From the NCBI GenBank assembly GCA_020161935.1, contig JAIUNI010000005.1:1-64000 (forward strand): DNA of 64,000 nt, in the 5' to 3' direction. Numbering within the stretch: the first letter of the stretch is position 1; every line of letters starts with the position of its first letter. Shown here piece after piece: positions 1 to 7,647 of the stretch. Under the pieces are notes generated by a model that had not been told where the DNA came from, searched no databases, and was given only the letters and a program-made list of their open reading frames with translations. This DNA comes from Chloroflexota bacterium. GTDB taxonomy: Bacteria; Chloroflexota; Anaerolineae; Aggregatilineales; Phototrophicaceae. The position numbers and the translations under genes were made by a program.

Positions 1-66
1 CACTAAACGGTGGAAATTCATTTTGTGTCTATTTCATCGCAAAATGAACCATAAAAGTCTTTAAAG

Positions 67-102
67 TCCCTCGCCCTGAGGGAGAGGGATTTAGGGTGAG
101 GG
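67..102 (-). repeat. REP-like palindromic element, copy A
   Basis: GC-rich imperfect palindrome. Read on the minus strand it has a ccctcaccct part followed by a ctctccctcagggcgaggg hairpin. Related copies lie at 18778-18814, 35681-35720 and, inside a coding sequence, 39803-39843. The flanks here (ttaagtggtg on the minus strand) also resemble those of the 18.8 kb copy, so the mobile unit may be larger than the hairpin. Confidence 0.7.
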
Positions 103-154
103 CTTAAAATAATCATCCACCACTTAAGGTAGTCCTACCACGATCAGCGACAGC

Positions 155-440
155 AAATACGCTGTCCGCACCAATAACCACACTGACTATTTACTTTGCA
201 AACGTGATCGTACCGTCACATAAACAGGTTGTGTCGCCGACGACAACGACGACATTTGCGACATTTGAGGGAGAAACGCTCACTACCGCACCGACAATTG
301 CGACAGTTCCGACATAAAAGCGAGGATTCTCAACAGCATCAACAACAGCAACAGCATTCAATCCGAAACTTCACACCGCTGACCCAAAATGCACTGTGAA
401 TTTGAAGAAATTGAAGAATTTTGAGAAGTTTCGGCAGGCT
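155..440 (+). repeat. Left copy of an inverted ~300 bp dispersed repeat
   Basis: This segment matches the reverse complement of roughly 12156-12560. The core 232-358 aligns without gaps to the reverse complement of 12345-12472, with about 14 differences in 127 bases by eye; weaker similarity continues on both sides. Each copy reads toward the 3' end of the gene next to it (acyl-CoA dehydrogenase here, thiolase at the other end). It could be a decayed mobile element or a structured terminator region. The short Thr-rich reading frame in it is probably not a gene. Confidence 0.75.
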
Positions 441-533
441 GCTCCCTCACAACCGCCGCCCATAACCAGAATTGCAATTGCGTTTTTTGCAGTATTTGCA
501 ATATTTATGGCATTTCGGCGGTTGTGCGAGAGC
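441..533. repeat. Imperfect inverted repeat downstream of the minus-strand acyl-CoA dehydrogenase
   Basis: The arms 441-458 and 516-533 are complementary at about 16 of 18 positions (core cacaaccgccg / cggcggttgtg) around an AT-rich loop of ~57 bases. It lies 34 bases beyond the stop of the minus-strand gene, so a role in transcript ending or stability is possible. No clean U-tract is present. Confidence 0.4.
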
Positions 534-566
534 CAACCGCCGTACTACCGAATGATGTCTGATGGT

Positions 567-1760
567 TTATGTGATAGCGTTGATGCCAGTCAGTTCGCGA
601 CCAACCAATAGGAGGTTAATCTCGTTGGTGCCTTCGTAGGTATAAATGATTTCTGCGTCCATCATCAGGCGGGCAACGTGGTTTTCGATCAAGAGGCCGT
701 TGCCGCCCATGGTTTCGCGGGCGAGTTGAGTCACATAACGGGCTTTACGGGCGTTGTTGTACTTCGCCATCGAGGAAACGCCCTCATTAATTTGCCCGCT
801 GCCGAGCAACTGTGCCATTTGGAAGCAGATAAGCTGCATGGTCGAGACTTCAGTCGCCATTTCGACCAATTTTTGCTGAATAAGCTGGTTGGCCGCGATT
901 GGTTTGCCGAACTGCTCGCGTTTTTTAGCGTAATCCAGCGCGAGTTCGAAAGCACCAGCGGCTACACCTGCGGCTTCCCACGCGACACCGTAGCGGCCAA
1001 GTCCCAGCACCTTACCCGCGTCTTTGAACGAACGGGGTTTAGCCAAACGGTTCGCCGCCGGTACCCGCACATTCGTCAGGCGAATATCAGCATTCAGGAT
1101 GGCGCGTTTGCCAATCTTGCCGGTGATGTCAACAATTTCGAGACCTTCAACTGCTTTGGGGTTTTCGATCACCCAGCCGCCGAATGCGCCATCTTCATCC
1201 CGCCCCCAGATAATCAGGAGGTCAGCAATTGAAGCATTACCGATCCAACGTTTTGCCCCATTGAGGATGTAATCGTCGCCATCTTTGCGGGCGGTCGTTT
1301 TAATATTGACGGCATCCGATCCCTGCGTCGGTTCGGTTAAGCCGAACGCACCAATTTTTTCGAGGCGTGACATGGCGGGCAGCCAGCGTTCACGCTGCTC
1401 ATCGGAACCGAGCAGACCAATCGAACCCATCGCAAGGCCAGAATGTACGCCGAAGAAGGTGCAAATTGAACCGTCCCCTTTGGAGAGTTCATACATCACC
1501 AAACCCATTTCCAACGGGTCGAGGCCAGCACTGCCGTAGCCGCGAATGAGGCCACCGATGATGTTCAAATCCTTCAAGCCCATCGCGATTTCACGTGGGA
1601 ATTCGGCCTTATCCCAGTAGCTGTTAATATTCGGGAGAACCGTTTGCTGCACGTAATCTTGAACGCGCTGACGCACGGCCTTCTGCTGGTCGGTCATGAA
1701 GGTGTCGAGTTTAAAGAAGTCAAATCCACGGTAGTCAGTCATCGTTTTTTCGGTGAACAT
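567..1760 (-). CDS. Acyl-CoA dehydrogenase, glutaryl-CoA dehydrogenase-like
   Basis: FAD-dependent acyl-CoA dehydrogenase of 397 residues, normal length for the family; expected to oxidise an acyl-CoA to the enoyl-CoA in the cytoplasm. The middle domain shows the FAD-binding pattern GLTEPTQGSD, and the C-terminal helical domain has KKREQFGKPIA, ETMGGNGLL and IYTYEGTNEIN, whose Glu is the expected catalytic base. The overall pattern resembles glutaryl-CoA dehydrogenases; the substrate is inferred. The ATG at 1760 is preferred over an in-frame TTG at 1772 because GAGGA sits just upstream of it. Transcribed divergently from the TetR gene, with palindromic operators between them. Confidence 0.9.
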   Translation of the reverse strand: MFTEKTMTDYRGFDFFKLDTFMTDQQKAVRQRVQDYVQQTVLPNINSYWDKAEFPREIAMGLKDLNIIGGLIRGYGSAGLDPLEMGLVMYELSKGDGSICTFFGVHSGLAMGSIGLLGSDEQRERWLPAMSRLEKIGAFGLTEPTQGSDAVNIKTTARKDGDDYILNGAKRWIGNASIADLLIIWGRDEDGAFGGWVIENPKAVEGLEIVDITGKIGKRAILNADIRLTNVRVPAANRLAKPRSFKDAGKVLGLGRYGVAWEAAGVAAGAFELALDYAKKREQFGKPIAANQLIQQKLVEMATEVSTMQLICFQMAQLLGSGQINEGVSSMAKYNNARKARYVTQLARETMGGNGLLIENHVARLMMDAEIIYTYEGTNEINLLLVGRELTGINAIT

Positions 1761-1775
1761 CACTATCCTCAATAA

Positions 1776-1799
1776 TTAATCTAACGTGCGTTAGATTAA
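1776..1799. promoter_or_regulatory. Palindromic operator O1 for the adjacent TetR regulator
   Basis: Near-perfect 24 bp palindrome with half-sites TTAATCTAACG and CGTTAGATTAA around a TG centre (22 of 24 positions symmetric). It starts 16 bases upstream of the acyl-CoA dehydrogenase start codon. A second site with the same consensus lies at 1904-1927, next to the tetR start. Position and symmetry fit a TetR-type operator; binding is inferred. Confidence 0.75.
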
Positions 1800-1903
1800 G
1801 GATACAACACAACAACGGATTTTGGGTTAGAGTTTATGAAGAGATGTTTTTTGTGCCGTAGATAGACCAACTCGATAACTTGACAACTCTCTGGGGATCA
1901 CTC

Positions 1904-1927
1904 ATAATCGAACGTGAATTAGATTAC
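1904..1927. promoter_or_regulatory. Second operator-like palindrome O2 before tetR
   Basis: Matches O1 at about 19 of 24 positions, keeping AACGTG and TTAGATTA. It ends 22 bases upstream of the TTG start of the TetR gene, which suggests autoregulation together with control of the divergent gene. Confidence 0.65.
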
Positions 1928-1949
1928 TTATATTGATAAAGGAACCTTT

Positions 1950-2597
1950 TTGGCACGTAAACCAGCGGATCAAAGTGTCAGCCGTGGGGATATCCTACTC
2001 GCTGCGGCAGATGTCCTTCAACGGAACGGCTATGAAGCCACCACTATGAAGGATATTGCAGCCTCAGTCAATTTGACGGCTGCCAGTTTGTACCACCACT
2101 TCCGCAACAAAGATGCACTACTCTTGGCTGTGCTCGAAGCCGGACTCGAACAGGTCTTAAGCCAAATTGAGCCAATCGCCTATTCCAACCTCCCCAGCGC
2201 TGAAAAACTTCGGCAGATGATTTACGCCCATGTGATTGGGTTAACCGAGAACACCTCGGTCGGCGCGGCGATGGTGTTTGAGATTCGGTCGTTGATGGGG
2301 GCGAAAGAACCGTTAGCCAAAGCCAGCGCTGCCGATCATCAGGCATACCAAGACTTTGTTGAGCGTCGAGCGTTGTTTTTTAAGCGCCGCGACGAATTTG
2401 AAAACCTTTTCCGGTTAGTGGTGCGTGAGGGGATCGATAACCACAGTTTTTACCCTGTGGATGTCGGTATCTTCACCAAGACGATGCTTGGCGCACATAA
2501 CTGGGTGGGGGTGTGGTACAAGCCGGAAGGGCGATTGAGCGGCGAGCAAATTGCTGGATTGATCGCTGATACGTTGTTACGAGCGCTAAAACCCTAG
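1950..2597 (+). CDS. TetR/AcrR family transcriptional regulator
   Basis: Protein of 215 residues with an N-terminal helix-turn-helix (GYEATTMKDIAASVNLTAAS then LYHHFRNKDALL, residues ~29-60) and a C-terminal ligand domain. This is the layout of FadR/KstR2-type TetR repressors, which respond to acyl-CoAs. The start is a TTG at 1950 with AAAGGAAC upstream; there is no better ATG. Two copies of a palindrome flank the divergent promoter, and the gene heads a plus-strand run of beta-oxidation genes, so local control of that cluster is likely. The acyl-CoA ligand is inferred. Confidence 0.88.
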   Translation: MARKPADQSVSRGDILLAAADVLQRNGYEATTMKDIAASVNLTAASLYHHFRNKDALLLAVLEAGLEQVLSQIEPIAYSNLPSAEKLRQMIYAHVIGLTENTSVGAAMVFEIRSLMGAKEPLAKASAADHQAYQDFVERRALFFKRRDEFENLFRLVVREGIDNHSFYPVDVGIFTKTMLGAHNWVGVWYKPEGRLSGEQIAGLIADTLLRALKP

Positions 2598-2637
2598 TTC
2601 TTCTTCAAGAAAAGATTGATGACGGAGCATTTTTAGA

Positions 2638-3459
2638 ATGGGTCTTTTGCAAGATAAGGTTGCTATCGTCACCGGAAGCGGACGCGGCATTGGTGCGGCG
2701 ACGGCGAAACTATTTGCCCAGCAAGGCGCAAAAGTTGTCGTGAGCGATATTGATCCCGAACCGGCAAAGGCAACGGCTGACGCGATTACCGCCGCAGGTG
2801 GGCAAGCGCTGGCGGTTGCTGCTGACGTGACCACGAGCGGCGGTGTCGAGGAACTGATCGGCCAAACCGTCAACATGTTCGGTGGCATCGACATTCTGGT
2901 GAACAATGCCGGTTATACGTGGGACGGCATGATGCACAAGATGAGCGACGAGCAGTGGGAGGCGATGCTCGCCATCCATCTGACCGCGCCATTCAAAATT
3001 ATCCGTGCTGCCGTTCCTTATATGCGCGAGGCTGCCAAGAAGGAAAAAGAACAATTGGGCGTGGCGAAAGCACGTAAGGTCATCAGCATCAGCAGCACGA
3101 CCGGTACACGCGGCAACATCGGGCAGGCGAACTACGCGGCAGGGAAGGCTGGCATCATCGGCTTGACGAAAACTTTATCGAAGGAATGGGGTGCGTTCAA
3201 TATTCAGGTGAATGCCGTCGCCTTTGGGCTGATCGACACGCGGCTGACGCAAGCCGATGACGCGGGTGATTTCACCGAGCGCGAGGGCAAGAAAATTAAG
3301 CTGGGTATTCCCGATACGATGCGGCAGATGGCATTCATGATGATTCCCGCCGGACGTGCTGGTACACCTGAAGAAGCTGCTGGGCCGGTGTTATTTTTCG
3401 CGAGTGAGTTTTCGAACTATGTTTCGGGGCAAGTGCTGGAAGTCACGGGCGGACTATAG
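2638..3459 (+). CDS. SDR-family oxidoreductase (FabG-like)
   Basis: 273-residue short-chain dehydrogenase. Visible: the NAD(P)-binding motif TGSGRGIG (residues ~12-19), NNAG, the catalytic Ser in SISSTTG, and YAAGK with the catalytic Tyr and Lys. It is longer than a typical 245-residue FabG because of a basic insertion after PYMREAAKKEKEQ and another around the substrate loop. It begins 40 bases after tetR and probably shares its transcript. Within an acyl-CoA degradation cluster a 3-hydroxyacyl-CoA or related hydroxyacyl dehydrogenase role is plausible, but the substrate cannot be read from sequence. Confidence 0.85.
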   Translation: MGLLQDKVAIVTGSGRGIGAATAKLFAQQGAKVVVSDIDPEPAKATADAITAAGGQALAVAADVTTSGGVEELIGQTVNMFGGIDILVNNAGYTWDGMMHKMSDEQWEAMLAIHLTAPFKIIRAAVPYMREAAKKEKEQLGVAKARKVISISSTTGTRGNIGQANYAAGKAGIIGLTKTLSKEWGAFNIQVNAVAFGLIDTRLTQADDAGDFTEREGKKIKLGIPDTMRQMAFMMIPAGRAGTPEEAAGPVLFFASEFSNYVSGQVLEVTGGL

Positions 3460-3543
3460 ACGCGGGTGTTTTACTCGTCGTCTGAAGATTGCAGTAAACT
3501 AGTGGTGTGGGGAATTCAACTAGATTGGGAGAGGACATAACCC

Positions 3544-4758
3544 ATGCCCGACGTGTTTGTCTCTTACTCGCGCAAAGATAGGGCTTTTGTTGAAAAGCTG
3601 GTTACAGCCCTCGCTGAAAAGAAGCGTGATGTATGGGTTGATTTTGAAGATATACCCTTTGCCGCCGAGTGGTGGGAAGAAATTCAAAAAGGAATTGAGT
3701 CTTCGGAGTCGGCGATTTTTGTCATCAGCCCGGACTATTTGGCCTCGGAAGTCTGCGGTTTAGAAGTTAACTACGTTCGCAAGAATAATAAACGGATTAT
3801 TCCAATTGTAGTGCAGCGCCCTGAACGGAAAACCGTTCCTGATACTTTAGCGGCGCTTAACTGGATATTTTTCGATAACCCTGATTCGTTTGAGGATTCA
3901 TTTAATAAGCTACAGACGACACTCAGTACCAACTTGGTCGAGATGCGCCAACATACCCGCCTGCTAGTGAAGGCCAGCGAGTGGGCAAAAGCCGCCCATA
4001 CGGACAGCCTGCTGCTGCGGGGTGAGGAACTTGATGAGTTATACAGGCTTATCAAGCGTGATGATATTAATGACTTGATGCGTGACTTCTTACAGCGGAG
4101 TGAGGAACGCCACCGCCGTGATGAGATGGCACAACGGTTTTTCTGGGGATTGATGGGCGGTTTGTTGAGTATCGCGTTCTGGGCGTTTTCCACCTTCCGC
4201 AGCGATGTCCTGATTGATCCGATTCGGTTGGTGTACAGCATCGCGTTAGGGCAGGTTTTTGGGGTTTGCCTCGGCTTACTCTCCATGTTCGCCGATGAAC
4301 TGCCGAATCGTTTACAGCGCTGGTTAGGAAATTCACAAGCGCTACGACTCGTTCTCCGCAGCGTTTTGTTCACCGGTATCAGCATTTTTGCATGGGCGAG
4401 TTACGTGTGGTTTTTGCAGCGTCTCAGTACTACACGGCAAGATACGAACAGCCTGTTACTCGGTGGTGTCGCCTTAGCACTCGGCTTCCTCATCCGTAGT
4501 ATCGCCAAGCTGCCCGCGTGGGTATTCACGCTGGTCATCGCGGCCTTGATCTGGCTGCCTGTTTACATCACCTATCAGGATAACTACACCAACTTTGTCC
4601 CGCTGATTTATTTTGATGTGCCAGAGCAGGTCTTTACCATTGGCATTCCGGTGGCGCTTATTATGGCAATTGGCGCGAACTTCCGCGCGGTTTACCGACA
4701 AGCAGCCATTTATTACCAACAGGCAACTGCTCGGACGGCAGCGACCGCCTCGATATAA
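3544..4758 (+). CDS. TIR-domain protein with multiple membrane segments
   Basis: 404 residues. Residues ~3-125 form a TIR domain: VFVSYSRKD (box 1), DVWVDFEDI (BB-loop region) and SPDYLASEVCGLEV, where E74 occupies the position of the catalytic Glu of TIR NADases. A helical linker (~125-195) follows, then about six hydrophobic segments between ~200 and ~385. The gene lies between an SDR and an acyl-CoA dehydrogenase. Its TAA stop overlaps the next gene's ribosome-binding site (taaggag), so it is co-transcribed with beta-oxidation genes. The role is unknown: NAD-cleaving defence effector or membrane signalling protein are both possible. Confidence 0.85.
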   Translation: MPDVFVSYSRKDRAFVEKLVTALAEKKRDVWVDFEDIPFAAEWWEEIQKGIESSESAIFVISPDYLASEVCGLEVNYVRKNNKRIIPIVVQRPERKTVPDTLAALNWIFFDNPDSFEDSFNKLQTTLSTNLVEMRQHTRLLVKASEWAKAAHTDSLLLRGEELDELYRLIKRDDINDLMRDFLQRSEERHRRDEMAQRFFWGLMGGLLSIAFWAFSTFRSDVLIDPIRLVYSIALGQVFGVCLGLLSMFADELPNRLQRWLGNSQALRLVLRSVLFTGISIFAWASYVWFLQRLSTTRQDTNSLLLGGVALALGFLIRSIAKLPAWVFTLVIAALIWLPVYITYQDNYTNFVPLIYFDVPEQVFTIGIPVALIMAIGANFRAVYRQAAIYYQQATARTAATASI

Positions 4759-4767
4759 GGAGATCAA

Positions 4768-5865
4768 ATGGTATCGTTTACGTCGACTGAAGACCAACAG
4801 CTATTGATTTCAACCATCAACCGTTATGCGGTGAATGATGTGCGAAAGGTCGCGCATGAGGCGGATGAAGCCAGCACACCCGCTTCCGATGTGGTTGATA
4901 CCGGCTGGCAGATCGGACTTGTGCCATCGGCGATACCCGAAGAACTCGGTGGGTTAGGCGAAATGAGTGCGCTTACGGGTGTGCTGGCGGCTGAGGAGTT
5001 GGCATTTGGTGATCTTTCGGTGGCGCTGCATGTGATGACACCCGCGCTGCTGGCGTATCCGGTCGCCCTTTATGGAACGGCTGAACAACGCGAAACCCTG
5101 CTGCCGTTGTGCCTTGAGGCGGAAGTCGCTCCGGTGACGGCGGCGCTGCTTGAACCCGGTATCTTCTTCGACCCCTACGAACTCAAAACCACTGCGAGTC
5201 AACACGAGGGCAAAATTCACCTGAACGGCGAGAAGGCTTATGTGCCGCTGGCGGAAGATGCCCGTTGGATATTGGTGTATGCCCATGACAGCGAAACGAG
5301 CAAGGTTGAGGCATTTATTGTTGACAAGAGTATGTCGGGCGTTGAGATTGAAAAGCGCGAGCAGTTGATGGGCTTACGGGCGCTGCCCACCTATCGGCTG
5401 CGTTTTAATGATGTGGCGCTAGATGCCTCCGCAAAGCTCGGTGGGTCGGTAGGTATTGACTACGAAAAGCTGTTGAACCGGCAGCGGGTAGCACTCGCGG
5501 CGATGGCGGTGGGCGTGGCACGGGCATCGTTTGAGTATGCACGAGATTACGCCAAGCAGCGGGTGCAGTTCGGCAAACCGATTGCCCAGAACCAAGCCAT
5601 CGCATTCATGCTGGCGGAAATGGCGATAGAGATCGACAGCACGCGGCTGATGGCGTGGGAGGCAGCGTATAAGCTCGATAAGGGGGAGGATGCAACGAAA
5701 GAAGCCTACCTCGCCAAGCAGTACGCGGACAATATGGTGCTGAAAGTGACCGACAGCGGCGTACAGATATTAGGCGGATACGGCTTCATCCGTGAATATC
5801 CGGTGGAGCGTTGGCTGCGAAATGGACGCGGCTTCCCAACGTTTCACGGGTTGGCGATTGTATAG
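4768..5865 (+). CDS. Acyl-CoA dehydrogenase family protein without the usual catalytic motif
   Basis: 365 residues with the acyl-CoA dehydrogenase fold: helical N-terminus, beta middle domain (LNGEKAYVPLAEDARW), then ARDYAKQRVQFGKPIAQNQA and GGYGFIREYPVERWLRNGR. Where relatives continue with IYEGTNEIQ it ends in GFPTFHGLAIV, so the usual C-terminal catalytic Glu and last helix are absent. It is about 20-30 residues shorter than the family norm. GGAGAT lies 5 bases before the ATG. A second, complete dehydrogenase follows 49 bases downstream. Heteromeric dehydrogenases with one catalytically degenerate subunit are known in actinobacteria; the same arrangement is inferred here. Confidence 0.85.
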   Translation: MVSFTSTEDQQLLISTINRYAVNDVRKVAHEADEASTPASDVVDTGWQIGLVPSAIPEELGGLGEMSALTGVLAAEELAFGDLSVALHVMTPALLAYPVALYGTAEQRETLLPLCLEAEVAPVTAALLEPGIFFDPYELKTTASQHEGKIHLNGEKAYVPLAEDARWILVYAHDSETSKVEAFIVDKSMSGVEIEKREQLMGLRALPTYRLRFNDVALDASAKLGGSVGIDYEKLLNRQRVALAAMAVGVARASFEYARDYAKQRVQFGKPIAQNQAIAFMLAEMAIEIDSTRLMAWEAAYKLDKGEDATKEAYLAKQYADNMVLKVTDSGVQILGGYGFIREYPVERWLRNGRGFPTFHGLAIV

Positions 5866-5914
5866 ATGTTGGTTATTTTCTGACTTTGGCAGCTAGTGTT
5901 TTAGGGAAACGCAT

Positions 5915-7183
5915 ATGACAATTAGCTTCGATATACCAGAGCATATTCAGCAGCAGGGGCAGATTATTAAATGGTTGGCGGAAACCACGATGCGACCATT
6001 TGCCCGCGAGTTGGACGAGAACGAACACGAGCGCCCGACGGTATTCATCGAGCAATTGTGGCCGATCCTTCGCGATCAGCAGAAGTCGACGCTGGATAAA
6101 CTGCAAAGGGCGGAAGTACCTACCGAAGGTGGTGAGAAAAAGCCGAAGCGACCCAGCACCCGTATGGTAGGCTTGCTGGTGCAGATTGAGATGCTGTCGT
6201 GGGGTGACGCGGGTATCTACCTGTGTATGCCGAGCGCCAGTTTAGGCGGTGCGGCGATTGAGTCGGTTGGAACTACTGAGCAGAAGATACGGTTTCTCTC
6301 GCGGTTCGCTGAGGGGGATAAGCCGGTATGGGGCGCGATGGCGATCACCGAGCCGGGGGCCGGGTCGGATAACTCGGCGATGTCGACTACAGCGGTTTTT
6401 GACGAGGAAACGAACGAGTGGGTGATTAACGGCGAGAAAATCTTTATTACCAGTGGTAAGCTGGCGCTGGAAGAGTCTAATGGATTAGTGATCGTGTGGG
6501 CAACGGTGAATAAAGCTGCTGGTCGGGCAGGTATCAAGTCGTTCGTGGTGGAAGCCGGAACGCCGGGGGTGAGCATCGGCAAGGTGGAAATCAAGCACGG
6601 TATCCGTACCAGTGATACGGCGGCTCTGGTGTTTAACAACGCGCGTATTCCGGCTGATAATGTGCTGGGCAGCGCGGAAGTGCAGGCGAGTAAGGATAGC
6701 AAGTCGTTCCAAGGGGCGATGGCGACGTTTGACGCGAGTCGCCCATTAGTGGCAGCCAGTACGCTAGGTGTTGGACGGGCGGCGCTCGAATTTTTGAAGG
6801 AAAAGCTGGCGGAAAACGGGGTCGAAATCCCTTATGGGCAGCCATACCACAAACTAACAGCGGTGCAGCGTGATGTGATGGGGATGGAATCTCAACTCCA
6901 TGCCGCATACCTGCTGACGCTGCGGTCGGTGGCGATGATGGATGAAGGACTGCACAACAGCTTGGAAGCGTCGATGGCGAAAGTTAAGGCGGGTAAAGTC
7001 GTGACCGAGGTGGCGCAGAAGGCGGTTGGGCTGCTGGGCGCGTTGGGATACAGCCGTGAATGGTTGGTCGAAAAGTGGATGCGCGATGCGAAAATCGGTG
7101 ACATCTACGAAGGAACGGGACAGATCAACACGCTGGTCGTGGCGCGGCGCATCCTCGGTTATTCACGGCATGAACTCGCTTAG
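5915..7183 (+). CDS. Acyl-CoA dehydrogenase
   Basis: 422 residues, complete family architecture: AITEPGAGSDNSAMSTTA for FAD binding, WVINGEKIFITSG, and C-terminal DIYEGTGQINTLVVARRIL with the expected catalytic Glu. It carries a charged insertion (VPTEGGEKKPKRPSTRM, residues ~69-85) in the N-terminal helical domain, also seen in some FadE-type enzymes. It lies between a degenerate dehydrogenase subunit and the hydratase/dehydrogenase gene in one plus-strand operon, with AGGGA before the ATG. Substrate chain length is not readable. Confidence 0.9.
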   Translation: MTISFDIPEHIQQQGQIIKWLAETTMRPFARELDENEHERPTVFIEQLWPILRDQQKSTLDKLQRAEVPTEGGEKKPKRPSTRMVGLLVQIEMLSWGDAGIYLCMPSASLGGAAIESVGTTEQKIRFLSRFAEGDKPVWGAMAITEPGAGSDNSAMSTTAVFDEETNEWVINGEKIFITSGKLALEESNGLVIVWATVNKAAGRAGIKSFVVEAGTPGVSIGKVEIKHGIRTSDTAALVFNNARIPADNVLGSAEVQASKDSKSFQGAMATFDASRPLVAASTLGVGRAALEFLKEKLAENGVEIPYGQPYHKLTAVQRDVMGMESQLHAAYLLTLRSVAMMDEGLHNSLEASMAKVKAGKVVTEVAQKAVGLLGALGYSREWLVEKWMRDAKIGDIYEGTGQINTLVVARRILGYSRHELA

Positions 7184-7216
7184 AGAATGGCTTAGTGTAA
7201 GCATGAGGACACGGGC

Positions 7217-7615
7217 ATGAGTATCGTTGTCGATTGGTTGGATGCGGACAAGAAGATTATCTACTACGACTTCCCTGCACAGTGGACGTGGGACGATTTG
7301 TACAGCGCGATGACTCAGGTCAAGGATATGATGGCGACGGTTCCTTATAACGTGTATGTCGTCATTGATTACGAAAAGAGCAAGGGTATTCCACCGGGGG
7401 CGCTGACGCAACTGCGAGTCGGCACAATGAAGGCTTCGCCCAATTGGGGCGGCGGCGTGTTTATTGGTGTGAGCGCGTTGGTGAAAACGCTTCTCAATAC
7501 CTTCACGACGATTAATAAGAAGCTAGGCGAGCGGTACTCAATTGCTAAAGATCGTGAGGACGCGCTCGCGATTATCGAGAGATGGCGCACAAACGAAGCA
7601 AAGCGACTGACCTAA
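7217..7615 (+). CDS. Small STAS-like orphan, paralogue of the 52.1-52.5 kb protein
   Basis: 132 residues, soluble, not recognised as a named family. The layout is a beta strand ending in YYDF, WTWDDLYSAM, a hydrophobic strand (YNVYVVIDYE), then GVFIGVSALVKTLLNTF and an ALAIIERWR C-terminal helix. This resembles a SpoIIAA/STAS-like fold. The protein encoded at 52087-52479 (minus) shares length and landmarks (PWTFDEFR, VDMLYITS, AVIVGAKTYLVTLM). The gene follows the acyl-CoA dehydrogenase by 33 bases with GAGGA before the ATG and appears to be part of the operon. Confidence 0.7.
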   Translation: MSIVVDWLDADKKIIYYDFPAQWTWDDLYSAMTQVKDMMATVPYNVYVVIDYEKSKGIPPGALTQLRVGTMKASPNWGGGVFIGVSALVKTLLNTFTTINKKLGERYSIAKDREDALAIIERWRTNEAKRLT

Positions 7616-7647
7616 AAAGAAGCTGTTTATGGGTAGGCGAAAGGTAA

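Noticed and set aside
155..321. Thr-rich reading frame shared by both copies of the inverted repeat (ending TIATVPT)
   Set aside because: Differences between copies are not biased to synonymous positions, stops lie close upstream, and no start is convincing; more likely non-coding.
396..611. 71-codon plus-strand frame near the left edge
   Set aside because: It overlaps the 3' end of the acyl-CoA dehydrogenase and an inverted repeat; no ribosome-binding site and no protein-like pattern.
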